A DNA stretch of 64,000 bases, from assembly GCA_037447655.1 (NCBI GenBank), contig JBBHKE010001258.1, positions 388,327-452,326 of the forward strand, read 5' to 3'. The notes beneath the pieces were generated by a model. That model saw only the letters and a program-made list of their open reading frames with translations. It was not told the origin of the DNA and searched no databases. Position 1 is the first letter of the stretch, and each line of letters starts with the position of its first letter. The stretch is from Zygnema cylindricum (lineage: Eukaryota; Streptophyta; Zygnematophyceae; Zygnematales; Zygnemataceae). Both the position numbers and the translations under genes were made by a program. This document shows, in pieces, positions 1 to 10,909 of the stretch.

Positions 1-1059
1 ATTAATTATTTTTATCATTAGTGCATTAGTATAAGGATTTTAATGAAGTTCAATGAAAGTTTTTTTATGATTGTGATGAAAGTTTTAAATTATTTTTTCA
101 ATAATTGAAATGATATAGGTAATTTTGAAAGTAGTGTTAGTATTTTTTTGAAAGTAACTTGAAGTAATTTTAGGAATATGATTACGTGATTACTATTTTT
201 ATTAATTAGTATTTCAATTACTTGGTATATTTTTTTTTTAGTATATTTTTTTATTAGTTTTTCTATTAATTAGAATTTCTATTAATGAGTATATTTATTT
301 AGTATTGCTTTGAAGTTATTTCAACTATTTTTTGAAATTATTGGCAATAAAATGTAAGTAGTTGTGACAATTTGAAAATTAATTAGCAATCATAAAAAAA
401 ATTGAAATGTTTCAACAAAATATTACACTTGTGTAAGAAGTGAAGCCAAGAAAATTTGGTTTATTAAGTAATTTAAGCAATCTTTTGAAGTCAATAGCAA
501 TAAAAGTGATATTTTGAAGTAAAATTTAAAGAAAACTTCGGCAATTTTTTATCGCAATAAGCACTAATAATTAAATTTAACAATTTAAAGTAATTTTAAG
601 AATAATTTCAGAATGTTTTTATCAAAACAATTTTATCAGACTATTAATCATTCTACTTTCCAATAAATAAATAAATAAAATGTATTCCTTTTTCATTATT
701 TTTTCATTGCTGGAATTTTATGGAAACAAAAAATAATGTTTTCTTTTCAACCGGTGATTTTTTATTTTATTTTTTCCTGTTAACATTTTATAAAATATTG
801 CTCTTTATATTTTTATGTTCAGGTGTATCTCATTTATTCAATCAAAAAGTTTGTAAAAATTACTGAAAAACATTTCAAAAATATCTCAAAATCATTTAAA
901 AACTATTATAGAAATTACTTCAAAATTTGCTAAAATTACTTACAATAAAAGATCATTCAATTTACTTTAATAAAAAATTGAAAAATTACTTTACAACAAA
1001 ATTTCTTCAATAAAAAATTGCTATGCTTCCTGTGATAACAGACGAGTACATGTCCTCTT
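1..1059. other. AT-rich, intronic
   Basis: No exon, RNA gene or transposon end is recognised. It lies downstream of exon 5 of the minus-strand AAE13-type gene, so it is probably part of the following intron. Many short A/T runs and repeated phrases of the AAATTACTT type suggest old degenerate simple repeats. Confidence 0.5.
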
Positions 1060-1660
1060 AGTTCTCCCTCTCCCTCTCCCTTCCCTCCCTCTCCCCCTAA
1101 CCGTCTCCCTCCCTCCCTGTCTCATTCCCTCTCTCTGCCCCTCAACTGTAAAAGTTTAAACTTTACAGTATAAATTTCTCACCAAGCTTCCGACTGCCAA
1201 AAGGGCAATGAGAGAATTGATATTTCTCTCTCCCTCTCCCTCTCCCTCTCCCTCTCCCTCATCCCTCTCCCTCTCCCTCTCCCTCTCCCCCTCCCTCTCC
1301 CTCTCCCTCTCCCTCTCTCCCTCTCCCTCTCCCTCCCTTTTTCTCTCTCACTTGCCCTCACTCTCCCTCTCCCTCCCTCCCCCCCACTCTAAAAGTAAAG
1401 AATTTCTCACCGAGCTTCCAACCGCCAAAGGGGCGATGAGAGCATTCATATGTCTCCCCCCCTCTCCTTCTCCCTCTCCCTCTCCCTCTCCCACTCCCTC
1501 TCTCTCTCCCTCCCTTTCTCTCTCTCCCTCCCTTTCTCTCTCTCATTTGCCCTCTCCCTCCCTCCCTCTCTCTCTCTCACTCCCTCTCTTTTAAAAGTAA
1601 ATAACTTCTCACCGAGCTTCCGACTGCCAAAGGGGCGATGAGAGCATTCATATTTCCGTG
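1060..1660 (-). repeat. Higher-order tandem repeat: exon-5 end plus 5' splice site alternating with (CCCTCT)n
   Basis: Three copies of an approximately 50-bp segment lie at about 1174-1224, 1399-1452 and 1604-1656, offsets about 225 and 203 bp. On the minus strand each reads as codons close to NALIAPLAVGSS followed by GTGAGA, the exon end with its donor. Copies 2 and 3 keep the same residues; copy 1 reads NSLIALLAVGSL. Between copies lie CT-rich tracts of 90-180 bp (GAGGGA-rich on the gene strand). Only the copy at 1604-1665 continues into the HVHG part of exon 5. Confidence 0.85.
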
Positions 1661-1962
1661 GACGTGTGTTGTCAAAAAGTTAAAGGAAAAAGTAAAAGTA
1701 AAACAGTAATTGGTTAAAGTAAAACAGTAATTGGTTAAATAAAACAGTAATTGGTTACTACTTTGAGAAACTGCTACACTTTCTTAGAAACTGTTGAAGT
1801 TTATTGCGATACTGGTAATTTTATAATCCAATAATCGATTACTGCTTCGAGAAAACCGTTAAACTTTTCGTAAGAATGTCAGTTTTGGAAGTTTCCGTAA
1901 TAACTGGTTAGAGAGAGAGAGAGGGAGAGAGAGAGAGAGAGTGAGGGAGAGAGAGGGAGGGA

Positions 1963-2010
<48 letters not shown>

Positions 2011-5000
2011 AACTTTAAACATTATGTTTGCGACATAAAGGATACAAGAAAGTTGTCGAAAGAAAACTATGTTTTAGACATTAAGGATATGATGAAGTTA
2101 TTGAAAGAAAAAAAAAACAGAAATAAACATAGGTTTTTGATTAAAAGGATATGAGGAAGGGGAAGACAGTTTAACATTTTGTCGTTTGGTGAATACTCCC
2201 ATGCTTCAGCTATCATTTGAGCCTAAAACATAAAAACAAAAAATAAAAAAAACAATCTTGTTTTATGAAAACCTTAAGAAAAACCAACGAGACAAATAGT
2301 CAATGGGATAAAGCCTCAACCAACCAGTTAGTGTTCTAAAAAAAAAAAAAATGTGTTTTTATGAAAACCTTAAAACAAAAACGATGAAACGAATGGCTGT
2401 TGAGATTAAGCCTTAACCAGCGTATTTTTGTTATAAAAACAATACAATGTTGTTTTACAAAAACCCGATCAATAAAACAAAGAAACCACAGGTAACAAAA
2501 TGGAATAAATGAAAAAACGAGCCTATTCAACCGAGTTGTCCAATAATTACAACATTATTGATGCAAGACATTTGTGATCTAGTTTATTTTATTTACATTT
2601 GTAATACATTACACTTTCATTCAGAGCTTAGTATAACGCCCACTACTATTAGTGTGGACTTTGTCAACAAGGTGGAGTTGATAAATGATTTCACCAACAC
2701 TAATTCACACTGATGTTGATAAAATTTCCCCATTTAACTCATGTTCTGTACAATTCAAATTTAGCTTATTCCCCTTTTAATACCATGAAATATATACATA
2801 TATAATTCGTAAGGGACCACATTAATAGTTGTAAGTGAGCGTTATACTCGGTCGAAACACAACCAAAAGTGGACGGAAAATAAACATTCAAAAAGAAGGA
2901 GAAACTACTTGTGAGTGAAAAAAAACTTGTAAAAAACACTTCTTAATTCACGCTTTAATTAAATATGTCATATGTGACTGGAAAAATAACCCCGATTTCA
3001 TTTCTCGATCTTATTGAAAATGTCAAAGATACTTCCAACATGTAACACCCCAAACGTGTTCAACACATAAAATAAGGTAAAATAAAATAAAAGTTATCGC
3101 ACAAAAACAAAAAAGGATTATACCTGAGCCCACAAACTAGCATGTGTATGAACTGCTCCTTTCGGTTTTCCTGTCGTCCCACTTGTGTATACAATCATTG
3201 CGGCCGATTTCCCATCTGATAAAAGAAAAAACAAAATCAAAAACAAAAAAAAAACAAAATCAAAAACAAAAAAAAACAAAAAATCAAAAACAAAAAAAAA
3301 CACAAAATCAAACAAAATCAAAGAAAACAAAAACTGAAACAAAATTTTGAGTATCAATAACACTTGTTGGTATTAGTATTGCCGAACAAAAGAACGTCGA
3401 ACAGAAACATATCAACGGTTAATATAGCTACGGCTTTACTGCCGATGACAAAAATCGGTTTGTACAAAATGGAGGCGAAATGGATAATTTCGGCAATTGT
3501 GGTAATTATGTTAATTTTGAAAGGTTTAAACGTGTTTCATGGCACTTTTACGATAAATTTCAGAGATGACATCTTCGCTTACATCAAATTTTATCTCTTT
3601 TCATATGTCGTTTTCTTACCTGGAACTGGACTGTTTACCATGAGACTCTCTATGTCATCGCTGACATCATGACTGACATCATCTTTGAAAAAATCCAAAT
3701 CATTGCACGAGACAGGTGGCAGCGATATAAAACGTGCACCACATATCGCGGCCAAATCCTCCAAAGATTTTCTTTGTCCCTCAGGTGCCACCACCGTAGA
3801 AACACCCTGACATCACAAGAAGACAATCTGTGATTTTAACCTGTCATTTTAATAATTGACGAAAATAAGAAGTCCGACTAATGTGCCCATGTAGTTAAAA
3901 GTTTGAATTGTTGGAGCCCATAGACCAAATCAGGTTATTAACTTATTATCATAGTTATTAGCTTGAACTTGGAGCAGAAGGTCACATTGTTTTTGAAATC
4001 TTCTTTCAAGGCTTTTTTGCAACATGAAGTTTAAAGGAAACAAATAACGCTTGTTTCTTCTGCTTTGAAACCTTTTGGTGCATAATGGAAAAAGGAAGAT
4101 GCGAGGTGGTAGACCAAGTGTGAAAATTTTTAACCTTAAAGAATGCATTGAATAGATTCATTTTGAGTTTTTTTTTTTAACATGTTCAACCAATTCGAAT
4201 AAATTTCGCTATTCACAGATTAAATGTTTGGTCTTTTTGAATTGAAGGGCTCTTGAAAAAAACGGATGTCATTACCCCTTTGTCATATTTTGGTCAGCCT
4301 TGAAAAAAGAAAAAAAAAAAACAATGCTTTGTAATGCACAAGATAGTTACTCATTTATCACTTAAAAATGACAATATATTGTAAGCCTCCAAGTTAATTC
4401 TTGATACATTTTGAAAAATTGAAAACATGTGAGACTACACTGCCCAAGCTATTAGAGTCAATCATTCTAAGTCGAATACGTGTTCATTGACCCAAAACCA
4501 TAAGTTAGTGTTACTAACACTACTTAATTAAGTGCCCCCCAATGAGCCACTTTAGTGTAGTTAACACTAATAAGTTGTTAACACTAGTAACCCACTAACT
4601 CGAGTACACCGCCCATCGCTATTAGGGTTACTAATTCTAATTAGAGTATGTGTTTTCTTGACCCAAAACCATAAACTGGTGTTTACAACACTAATTAGTT
4701 AAGTGGTCCATAATGAGCCGCGTTGCAACAAATGTAGTTGATACTTAATCCGCTTTTAACACTAAATAAGCCACTAACTCTAATAGCGATGCGCAGTGTA
4801 GTGAAGGACGGTGACTGGTTTTCCTTTTAAAATCTCTTCAAAAGCTCATAATGTTGAAATTAAATGCTAAATTGTGAACCGAATATGCTTTGATTAAGTT
4901 TTTAGGATCATGTTGTTATGTGCATTATGGCTTCATAACAATCAGCCTTGAATTCTCAAATGAGCTTGTCGCAAACTACAATATTAAACTCAATTTTGAA

Positions 5001-6090
5001 AGGATTTTTATAGTTTTCCTTGGTAATTTCCTGGGTTTTATTTCAGCTTTTTCTTCTTTATCGACAATGGATCCCTAGCGCATCGCGAAGAACATAAAGT
5101 AAATCGGATTTATATTTTCTAATGCATGTTTTTTTTAGGTTTTTCTTTTCAATCGAGTATGGATCCATACCGAAAGAAAATGAAGGTTCAACTTCAAATA
5201 ATTATTATTGTTAGATTGCTCTATTTAATCCATTATGGATCCCTACCGCATCTTGAAGAACAAGAAGATTCAACTTTAGATAATAATTAATTTTAGATTG
5301 TTATTTTTTATCGATTATGGATCCCTACCGCGTCTCGAAGAACATAAAGCAGTTCAGATTTAGGGTGAGATGTAGCTAAGGGGACAGCAACTCCACCAGA
5401 CCGCCAAGTTGCCCAAAGAGCTGCCACAAACTCTACTGAAGGCTCGCCATAGATTCCTATTCTGTTGCCATCTTTAGAAACACTATTATGGTGCGTTTCT
5501 GGTTTCAATAACGACGTCAATCTTCTTCTGAATTGAAGCTCATTTGCTGTTTCCAAACTCATTCCATTTCTGGTTTTATGTACGTTTTTATGCAAGAAGT
5601 AGGGTTCAGAAAATGGTAATTTGTCGCTATGGCTGACGACAAAAGTTGGTTCTGTGAGGAAGGAAGGAGGTTTCTGTTTGCATTGAGTGAAATTTTTATA
5701 TTTCTTTACACGTGGAGCGTTAATATTGTGAGAATAAAAATCGTGCCATGGAGGAAAATGATCATGTTCATATAACAAGGAATAAATCGGATGTGGTTCG
5801 CGAGAAAATCCGATTCTGCCGGAATTAGGGTTTTGAGAGAAGGTGATTAGGTCTGGAGAAAAAGGAGGGCCGTCAGATTGCTGGTTTCCAAAAGAGAGAG
5901 CTAACTGGCGAGAGAGGCGGAGAATAAATCCGTAAGAAAACTTCTGGCCTTTAGATACTAAAGCTAAAGAGCTTTGTCGGGTTGCGGCAGCACGGAGAGT
6001 ATCCATGGCGGATACACCATGGAAGTTGAAGCTTGGCAAAGATGGATAATTGAAAGCGGATGCTTTATACCGATATTTGTACCGATACAT
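1613..6090 (-). CDS. AAE13: Malonyl-CoA synthetase (AAE13/ACSF3 type), exons 1-5, 3' part outside window
   Basis: Acyl-activating enzyme of the AMP-forming family; AAE13 makes malonyl-CoA from malonate, CoA and ATP in cytosol and mitochondria. Exons I can place on the minus strand: 6006-5329, 3806-3620, 3215-3124, 2222-2153, 1665-1613. They join in frame to 360 codons. Seen: FSYG near residue 23, RIGIYGEPSVEF near 182, SGGVAVPL near 203, the ATP-binding loop YTSGTTGKPKG (298-308) and LPLPHVHG (339-346). The order matches plant AAE13 proteins as I remember them. The next exon, expected to encode something like VEFxPKF, is not found in 1-1170, so the gene runs off the left edge. Start: Met at 6006 matches the usual family start; an in-frame Met at 6090 would add 28 residues. 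Odd: residues about 41-178 are far longer than the spacer I remember in Arabidopsis, so they are an insertion or a stop-free intron. Exon boundaries are inferred from frame, GT/AG and homology. Confidence 0.85.
1666..2152 (-). other. Predicted U12-type AT-AC intron (intron 4 of the AAE13-type gene)
   Basis: The exon ending CTTCCTC is followed at once by ATATCCTTTT, the U12 5' splice-site consensus. No GT donor is nearby that keeps the frame. The 3' side reads TTTCCTTTAACTTTTTGAC, then AACAC, then exon 5. That gives an AC terminus with a branch-point-like TTTAAC about 14 nt upstream. Joining C to ACGTCCAC restores the family motif LPLPHVHG. The intron also holds a GA microsatellite at 1911-2004. 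Confidence 0.65.
1911..2004. repeat. (GA)n microsatellite
   Basis: Nearly pure GA/GGGA run of about 94 bp inside the predicted U12 intron. Confidence 0.95.
3225..3345. repeat. A-rich simple repeat (AAAACAAAATC-like)
   Basis: Repeated AAAAACAAAATC-type units in intron 2 of the AAE13-type gene. On the gene strand this is a long T-rich tract leading to the exon 3 acceptor at 3217-3216, so it may act as an extended polypyrimidine tract. Confidence 0.8.
4434..4603. mobile_element. MITE, CGCTATTAG end family, right end truncated
   Basis: Left end ACTACACTGCCCAAGCTATT. The core shares phrases with the adjacent element (CCATAA, TTAGTGTT, AATGAGCC, TTAACACTAATAAG). The right terminal repeat is missing where the next element starts at 4604. 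Lies in intron 1 of the AAE13-type gene. Confidence 0.65.
4604..4802. mobile_element. MITE, CGCTATTAG end family, complete (about 199 bp)
   Basis: Left end GTACACCGCCCATCGCTATT; right end, as reverse complement, CTACACTGCGCATCGCTATT. Terminal inverted repeats of about 26 bp with a few mismatches, core AT-rich, no ORF. It is a tandem neighbour of the related copy at 4434-4603. No clear target duplication. Confidence 0.75.
5067..5350 (-). repeat. Tandem copies of the exon 1/intron 1 junction (four copies, about 80 bp apart)
   Basis: ATGGATCC followed by a CTACCG-like segment starts at 5067, 5159, 5235 and 5317 (offsets 92, 76, 82). On the gene strand each is the end of exon 1 with the splice donor. 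The exon copy at 5317 and the copy at 5235 both carry GTAGGG, 5159 has GTATGG and 5067 has CTAGGG. The farthest copy (5067-5100) still reads codons for LLYVLRDA, the last residues of exon 1. The real junction, 5329/5328, is chosen because it gives DA-GVS in frame with exon 2. Confidence 0.85.
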
Positions 6091-6428
6091 GGGAAGTCGA
6101 TCTTAGGCGAAACCAAAGCATTCGGATTAAGAATTTACATAGCTGATTTCAATTGGTCTAGCATTGGACCATCATTTTATTAAGTTTGTAATCTTCAGAG
6201 CATATTCAGTGCGAACTACATAAACCGTGCGAGCACAATTAGTGAATAGTGTGGAAAGTATATATCACAGCTACACCTACAGTAACAGTACAGTACCGTA
6301 TTCGCGTGGAAGTGCATAGAATTTAAAAGGGTAATACTGTACGATTTGTGGGAGCAAATCGTACAGCTCGTACAGATGTTTGGATAAAACTAAATACGAA
6401 TGTGCCCAAAATCTGTACGATTTAAACC

Positions 6429-6731
6429 ATAGTTCAAAAGTAGGCGTTTTATGGTAGGCCTTTGGTCGGATCCTTTATCGTAAGCTGTGTTATGGGCTTT
6501 TCATGTGATCTTTTTAGATCGCTACTTTGATCAGCGACCGTCCGATCGTCCGAATCTGACGGTGTAAATAAAACTTTTTGGTCCGAACGTTTTAATTGGT
6601 CCAATCTTTGGTCCGAATGTTTTAATTGGTCCGAATAGGTCCGAATACAATATGGGTCTTAAGGTCATATTGTATGTTTTGCATACAATAGGCATATTGT
6701 ATGGGCCTACTTTCACCTACTTTTGAACTAT
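6429..6731. mobile_element. Mutator-like MITE, 303 bp, with perfect 10-bp target duplication
   Basis: Terminal inverted repeats ATAGTTCAAAAGTAGG at both ends, imperfect out to about 30 bp. The direct repeat GATTTAAACC flanks the element at 6419-6428 and 6732-6741. TSDs of 8-11 bp and long TIRs suggest a Mutator-type (MULE) element; no transposase. Inside are short tandem copies of GGTCCGAA-TTTTAATT (about 6578-6650). It sits upstream of both flanking genes. A fragment of the same family is at 23908-24026. Confidence 0.85.
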
Positions 6732-7188
6732 GATTTAAACCCAAGGTTAGGACAGGGATCTCTTCAATGTCATTACCTTTATCGATTTTTAATATGGGAA
6801 TTATCCACACTTGTCACATAATCCGCACTAAATAAACGCACTTTCTGCCAATGATGAAACAAACAATTCAAGACGATTCATGCATCTAGTCACATTACGA
6901 ATTACGACACAGCAAATAGAAAGGGGAGCCCACCGCATCTTGCGTGCCGTACAATCTTTTACTTTTAGAGCCAATCACGACAGTTTGTACATAGAGTACT
7001 GTAGTGTTCAATTCATCTAGTCACAGATTCTACTACGCGCCATCTACCAATTGGTTGCTTTTATCAACGACCCATATGTAGGTGCCACGCTGACTTCTTT
7101 ACCCGGAATTTTGCCACTTGGCACCAGCTGCTGTACATCTGACCTGTCCGGATCTGTAACGTTTGTAACGTAGATGCTTTCGAGCTGG

Positions 7189-7194
7189 TATAAA
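7189..7194 (+). promoter_or_regulatory. TATA box of the LEA gene
   Basis: TATAAA 135 bp upstream of the ATG, suitable for a transcript start near 7220 and a leader of about 100 nt. No clear ABRE (ACGTGGC) was found just upstream. Confidence 0.55.
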
Positions 7195-7323
7195 GTGCCG
7201 CAGATATGTGTCCAGATAATCAACAAACTCTGCTTTCACACTGCAACTCACTGTCTTCCTACATTCTGCAAACTTTCCATCAAAGCAACCTTTTGTTAAC
7301 TTCTTTCAAGTTTCTTCATCAAC

Positions 7324-8416
7324 ATGTCTTCCCAAGTAAGCCATTCCCCTACCTTTCACTAGTCAGCGTATGTGCCTATAAGAAGTTCCCTCAGTCCTCT
7401 CTTGTTAACTCAACCAAGCAGCAATAATCTTGTTTCTGCAGAGAACTTTTAGTCCTCTTGTGGTTCAAACTGACTCTTTTTCGTCTTGCTGTTTCTTTTT
7501 TGCAGCAATCCGTCACCGACAAGACTAAGGATTTGTACCAGCAGGGAAAGGACAACGTTTCTTCTGCTGCTGGAACTGCGCAAAACAAGGCATCCGATGC
7601 TGCTCAAACCACTCAGGATAATGCATCCGGATTGGCGCAGAACGCCCAAGATACCGGTGCTGCCGCGGCGAACAAAACACAGGACCACACAGCTGCCACC
7701 TACAACACTGTGACAGGAGCCGCACAGAATGCTTACAACCAGGTCACCTCTACTGCAACTGGAGCTTTCCAGAAGGCCAGAGATACAGCAGCATCCACTC
7801 TCGGATACGGACAGCAGAAAGCTTCTGAAGCTGGACAGAATGTTGAGAGTGCTGCAAACAAGACTGGCTCTCAGGCACAGGGAGCCGCTCAGCAGACTCA
7901 GGCCAATGCCAAGGGAGTTGCACAGGTTTGTGCTTTGTTGCCTAAGTGTAAATATTTCCATGAGTTGCAAAATACTTTTTTTCTTAACTGAATCAAGAAG
8001 CAAGTACTTGGTATTTAATGTTCATTAAATTCTGTAGTGAAATGCAGTCAATACTGCTGGGTGCATAATAGAGGTACTTTTCAACGCATTGAATTGAATA
8101 GGATTAAATTTTGCTGGCCTACACATAAATGCAGCAACTAGAAGCAGAATATCGCTTCTAGCCTTTTTTTGATGTCTTGTATATCAGATGTCTCGCTAGC
8201 TGTACAAAATGGAATTTCTTACCAACATTTGCCATCCCTGTGTAGTATATCCATTGTATTATAACTCTCAGTGGCTGAATTAACGCTGTGTTAAATACGG
8301 TTCTTATTGCTGACATAATGTCTTGTATTTTGTTTTGTTTTTGCCCTTTTCAGGACGCAAGCAACACAGCTTCACAGGCGGCTGGAACCACTCAGGACAA
8401 GCTTGGACTTAACTAA
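7324..8416 (+). CDS. Late embryogenesis abundant protein (LEA_4/group 3 type), 3 exons
   Basis: Exons 7324-7335 (MSSQ), 7506-7925 and 8354-8416, joined in phase 0, give 164 residues ending in DKLGLN. Donors are GTAAGC and GTTTGT; acceptors are TTTTTTGCAG and CTTTTCAG. The product is extremely hydrophilic and rich in Ala, Gln, Thr, Asn, Asp and Lys, with degenerate 11-residue-like repeats (AAQTTQDNASGLAQ, GAAQNAYNQVTS). No Cys or Trp, no signal peptide, no membrane segment. LEA_4 proteins are disordered and fold into amphipathic helices on drying, protecting membranes and enzymes (family knowledge). Start chosen because a single ATG precedes a good donor and gives the usual short first exon. 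A read-through frame into intron 2 reaches 7991 but ignores the splice site. Desiccation or ABA induction is likely but only inferred. Confidence 0.85.
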
Positions 8417-10100
8417 GTAACTGAATTTTCAGAATTCAGTGGTTGCAGTTAGAGAAGATAGTAATTACTAGTCAGTAGTAGCTGAGAACTACATATCTTT
8501 ACTGCGAGAGATGTTAGATGCGGAAGAGTAGGCAAAATGCCTTGTACAGGTTTTTTCATGTAAATGATGTATCTGTTTTTTGTCAAAATCAAAGAGTTTT
8601 TTGTTTATACATCTCCACCATTAGCTGGTTGTTATGGAATGTTATTTGCACTATTTTTGCATAATGAGTTGTGTAATGAAAAATTTTACGGAACCAGATG
8701 AAGAAGTTGATGAAAACTATTTTCAAAGTATCAATAAAATTGGACATTTTACAAGGTTCACAACTTTGTAAAGTTCATCTATGGAATTACCTGTATTCGC
8801 CTGACATGCTGAAAACCAATTTCCATAATTGTCCTTATTTCTGAGTATTTCTGAGTAACTATCTGTACACTACAAAATGTCCCCTGAATCACAGGTCAAT
8901 GAAACAGCGGATGCTGTTGTAAGCAGCTATAATACAAATGTCTTGCAATATAAGTTATTCACTTTGTTTTCAAGTTCATGACTTTTATAATTGCTTCGAC
9001 ATCAACCTTATCATTATCATCATCATTCATTCATTCGTTTTCCTTTTAGTTTCGTTTTGTTTCCTCTCATTTTGATCATCACTTTTTATTTATCTTTTCT
9101 CTAATATTTTCTCTCTTGCTTAGAAATTAAAGGACTACGTTTACTCTTAATAGATAAGATGCAATGTCAGAGCCATTGCAAATATCAATAATGCTGCTAT
9201 TTGAGATAATAGATTGACAGTAATTGTTAGGTTCATTGTTGAATCGCGAGACGTGACGCTTTAATGAACCGCAATGTATTTCGCGTTCGCGTACGAAGCG
9301 CTCAACTTCGATTCGCGTCTATGTAATTGTATGGAGATATTTCGTGCGAATAGAGTTGGCAGTTTCAATTTGCTCTGAAACTGTTGATCTCAGGGTAGAA
9401 AACAAATTATTATCTGCATTAAGGCAAACTCCTAAAATGTCGCTTTCAATTGATTAATCCATCGCCAATCTGACATTTGGTGCAGCAAGATTGAATTTAA
9501 ACCGTTTTGAACACTCATTATTTTTAACAAAGCTATGACAGTAATCCTCCATGAACTTCCGCTTCCCTGAATATTGCGTAGTTTATATATATATATATAT
9601 ATGTATGTTATGCACACGTCAATAATTTGATGATTTCATGTTTCTAATTTATCTTCTTGACAGAAGGCTGGTTTGGAAATTCAAAGTCAAATCCTTAAAG
9701 AATATGAACAAAAATCCAAATAAAAATTGCAGCCGATTGTACAATATTGATGCCTTTGATATTCACTCAGTATAGCAACCTTATCTAGGTTGTGTTCTTA
9801 TTACCCTGTCAACATTTTCAATTTATTTCTCACCATTTTAATTAAACAGACTCATTTCGTTTTGAAACAAGATGGGCGTATTGCGCTTTCTTGAGAGCAT
9901 CCTCGAGCCAAAATAGTATGAAGTGGCAAACCAAAATTTTGCCTGCTTTTAAATCTTTCTAAGAATGTTTCCAGTAGAAATAAATATAAACAAGTGGAGG
10001 TTGCATGAATAGCGAGAAGCGGAAAGAAGTAGGATTAAAAGAATATCTTGGAGCTAATGCCATTTTCCTCGAGGGAGTAATCAGGAGTCGCAGTTATGAT
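8417..10100. other. Intergenic, no gene recognised
   Basis: 3' flank of the LEA gene followed by AT-rich DNA. An (AT)n run lies at 9584-9602. A short segment near 9240-9330 is richer in CpG (GCGTTCGCGTACGAAGCGC). Nothing resembling an exon or transposon terminus was found. Confidence 0.5.
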
Positions 10101-10121
10101 AAAGGAAATATTACTGGCTAA

Positions 10122-10909
10122 TTTAAAGCATTTCGTTTGGTAATGCTTTTAATAAACCGGTGACCTTATTTTCATCCATTATGACTCTACCATTGTTAAA
10201 AAGGTGTTCTATTATTATATTATAGCGTTTCACAGGTTCATCAATGGATTCATTTTTTTTAAGTTGAAATTGCATAAATTCCCCAAAATTTTGTTGACCT
10301 CTATTTTGAGCTCTTTTTTCGACTGTGTTCTCAAGAGATTTCCAACATTCATGGGCGGATCCTTGAGTGAAGAAATGTTCGTGATGGACGGAGAACATGG
10401 TTGTATAAGGCCGGCAATGGCCGCAAGGTTTTTCCTTTTCTAAGTCCGTCGAAGGGAGGAAGCGTCTCCTCTTCAATTACCACCTTCCATAGGTGACGTA
10501 ACATCAATTGCGTCTTGGTATACTTATTCCAAGAAGCAAAATTACTCCCATTGAAGATAACCGTTTTCCCCGACATAGAATATTAGTTTTCTTGTCGTCC
10601 ATCTTCTTCATCCAAATCCGAATCGTTGGCGATGAAGATTTTCTCCTTTCCGAAATCTTTCTTTGGAGCATCATTGTCATCCTTTCCACCGGGATCATCA
10701 CCATTCAGACCGGGCTCCGGATCTCCTCGTACCGTATTCGCAATTTTCCGGTCAATATCCAAGAATCGTTGATCCATGAGAATGAGTAGCTTATCAAATA
10801 GAAAGCTTAAACGCTCCTCGGCAACACCGCTTCCTCCAATGTTCTCTTGCTTAGGGGGCACGAGTGGATGAGGAACATCAAAGCCAAAACCAACCTTGGT
10901 TGTGGCCAA
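10122..10909 (-). pseudogene. Ty1/copia gag relic, related to element B
   Basis: Minus-strand fragments in shifting frames. An acidic N-terminal part ends near 10583, MSGKTVIFNGSNFASWNKYT starts at 10576, and after a frameshift near 10430 comes HFFTQGSAHECWKSLE and VKRYNIIIEHLFNNGRVIM. The same landmarks occur in element B's gag (MSGKSVAFNGTNYAVWKK, GTAHECWQALE, VKRFNIILEELLNNGRVIL), so it is a diverged relative. No pol or LTR is attached. Element B inserted just to its right. Confidence 0.75.

Noticed and set aside
1208-1641. Ser/Pro/Leu-rich ORFs on the plus strand
   Set aside because: They are translations of the CCCTCT repeat inside an intron; the minus strand carries the exon copies.
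2336-2530. Small minus-strand ORF as an AAE13 exon
   Set aside because: No similarity to the family; exon 4 is found at 2222-2153 with correct phase.
7449-8003. Long ORF opposite the LEA gene
   Set aside because: Shadow of the LEA exon: no splice logic, Ser/Cys/Leu composition follows from the antisense of Ala/Gln codons.
10204-10789. Plus-strand ORFs over the gag relic
   Set aside because: Antisense shadows of the minus-strand gag fragments.
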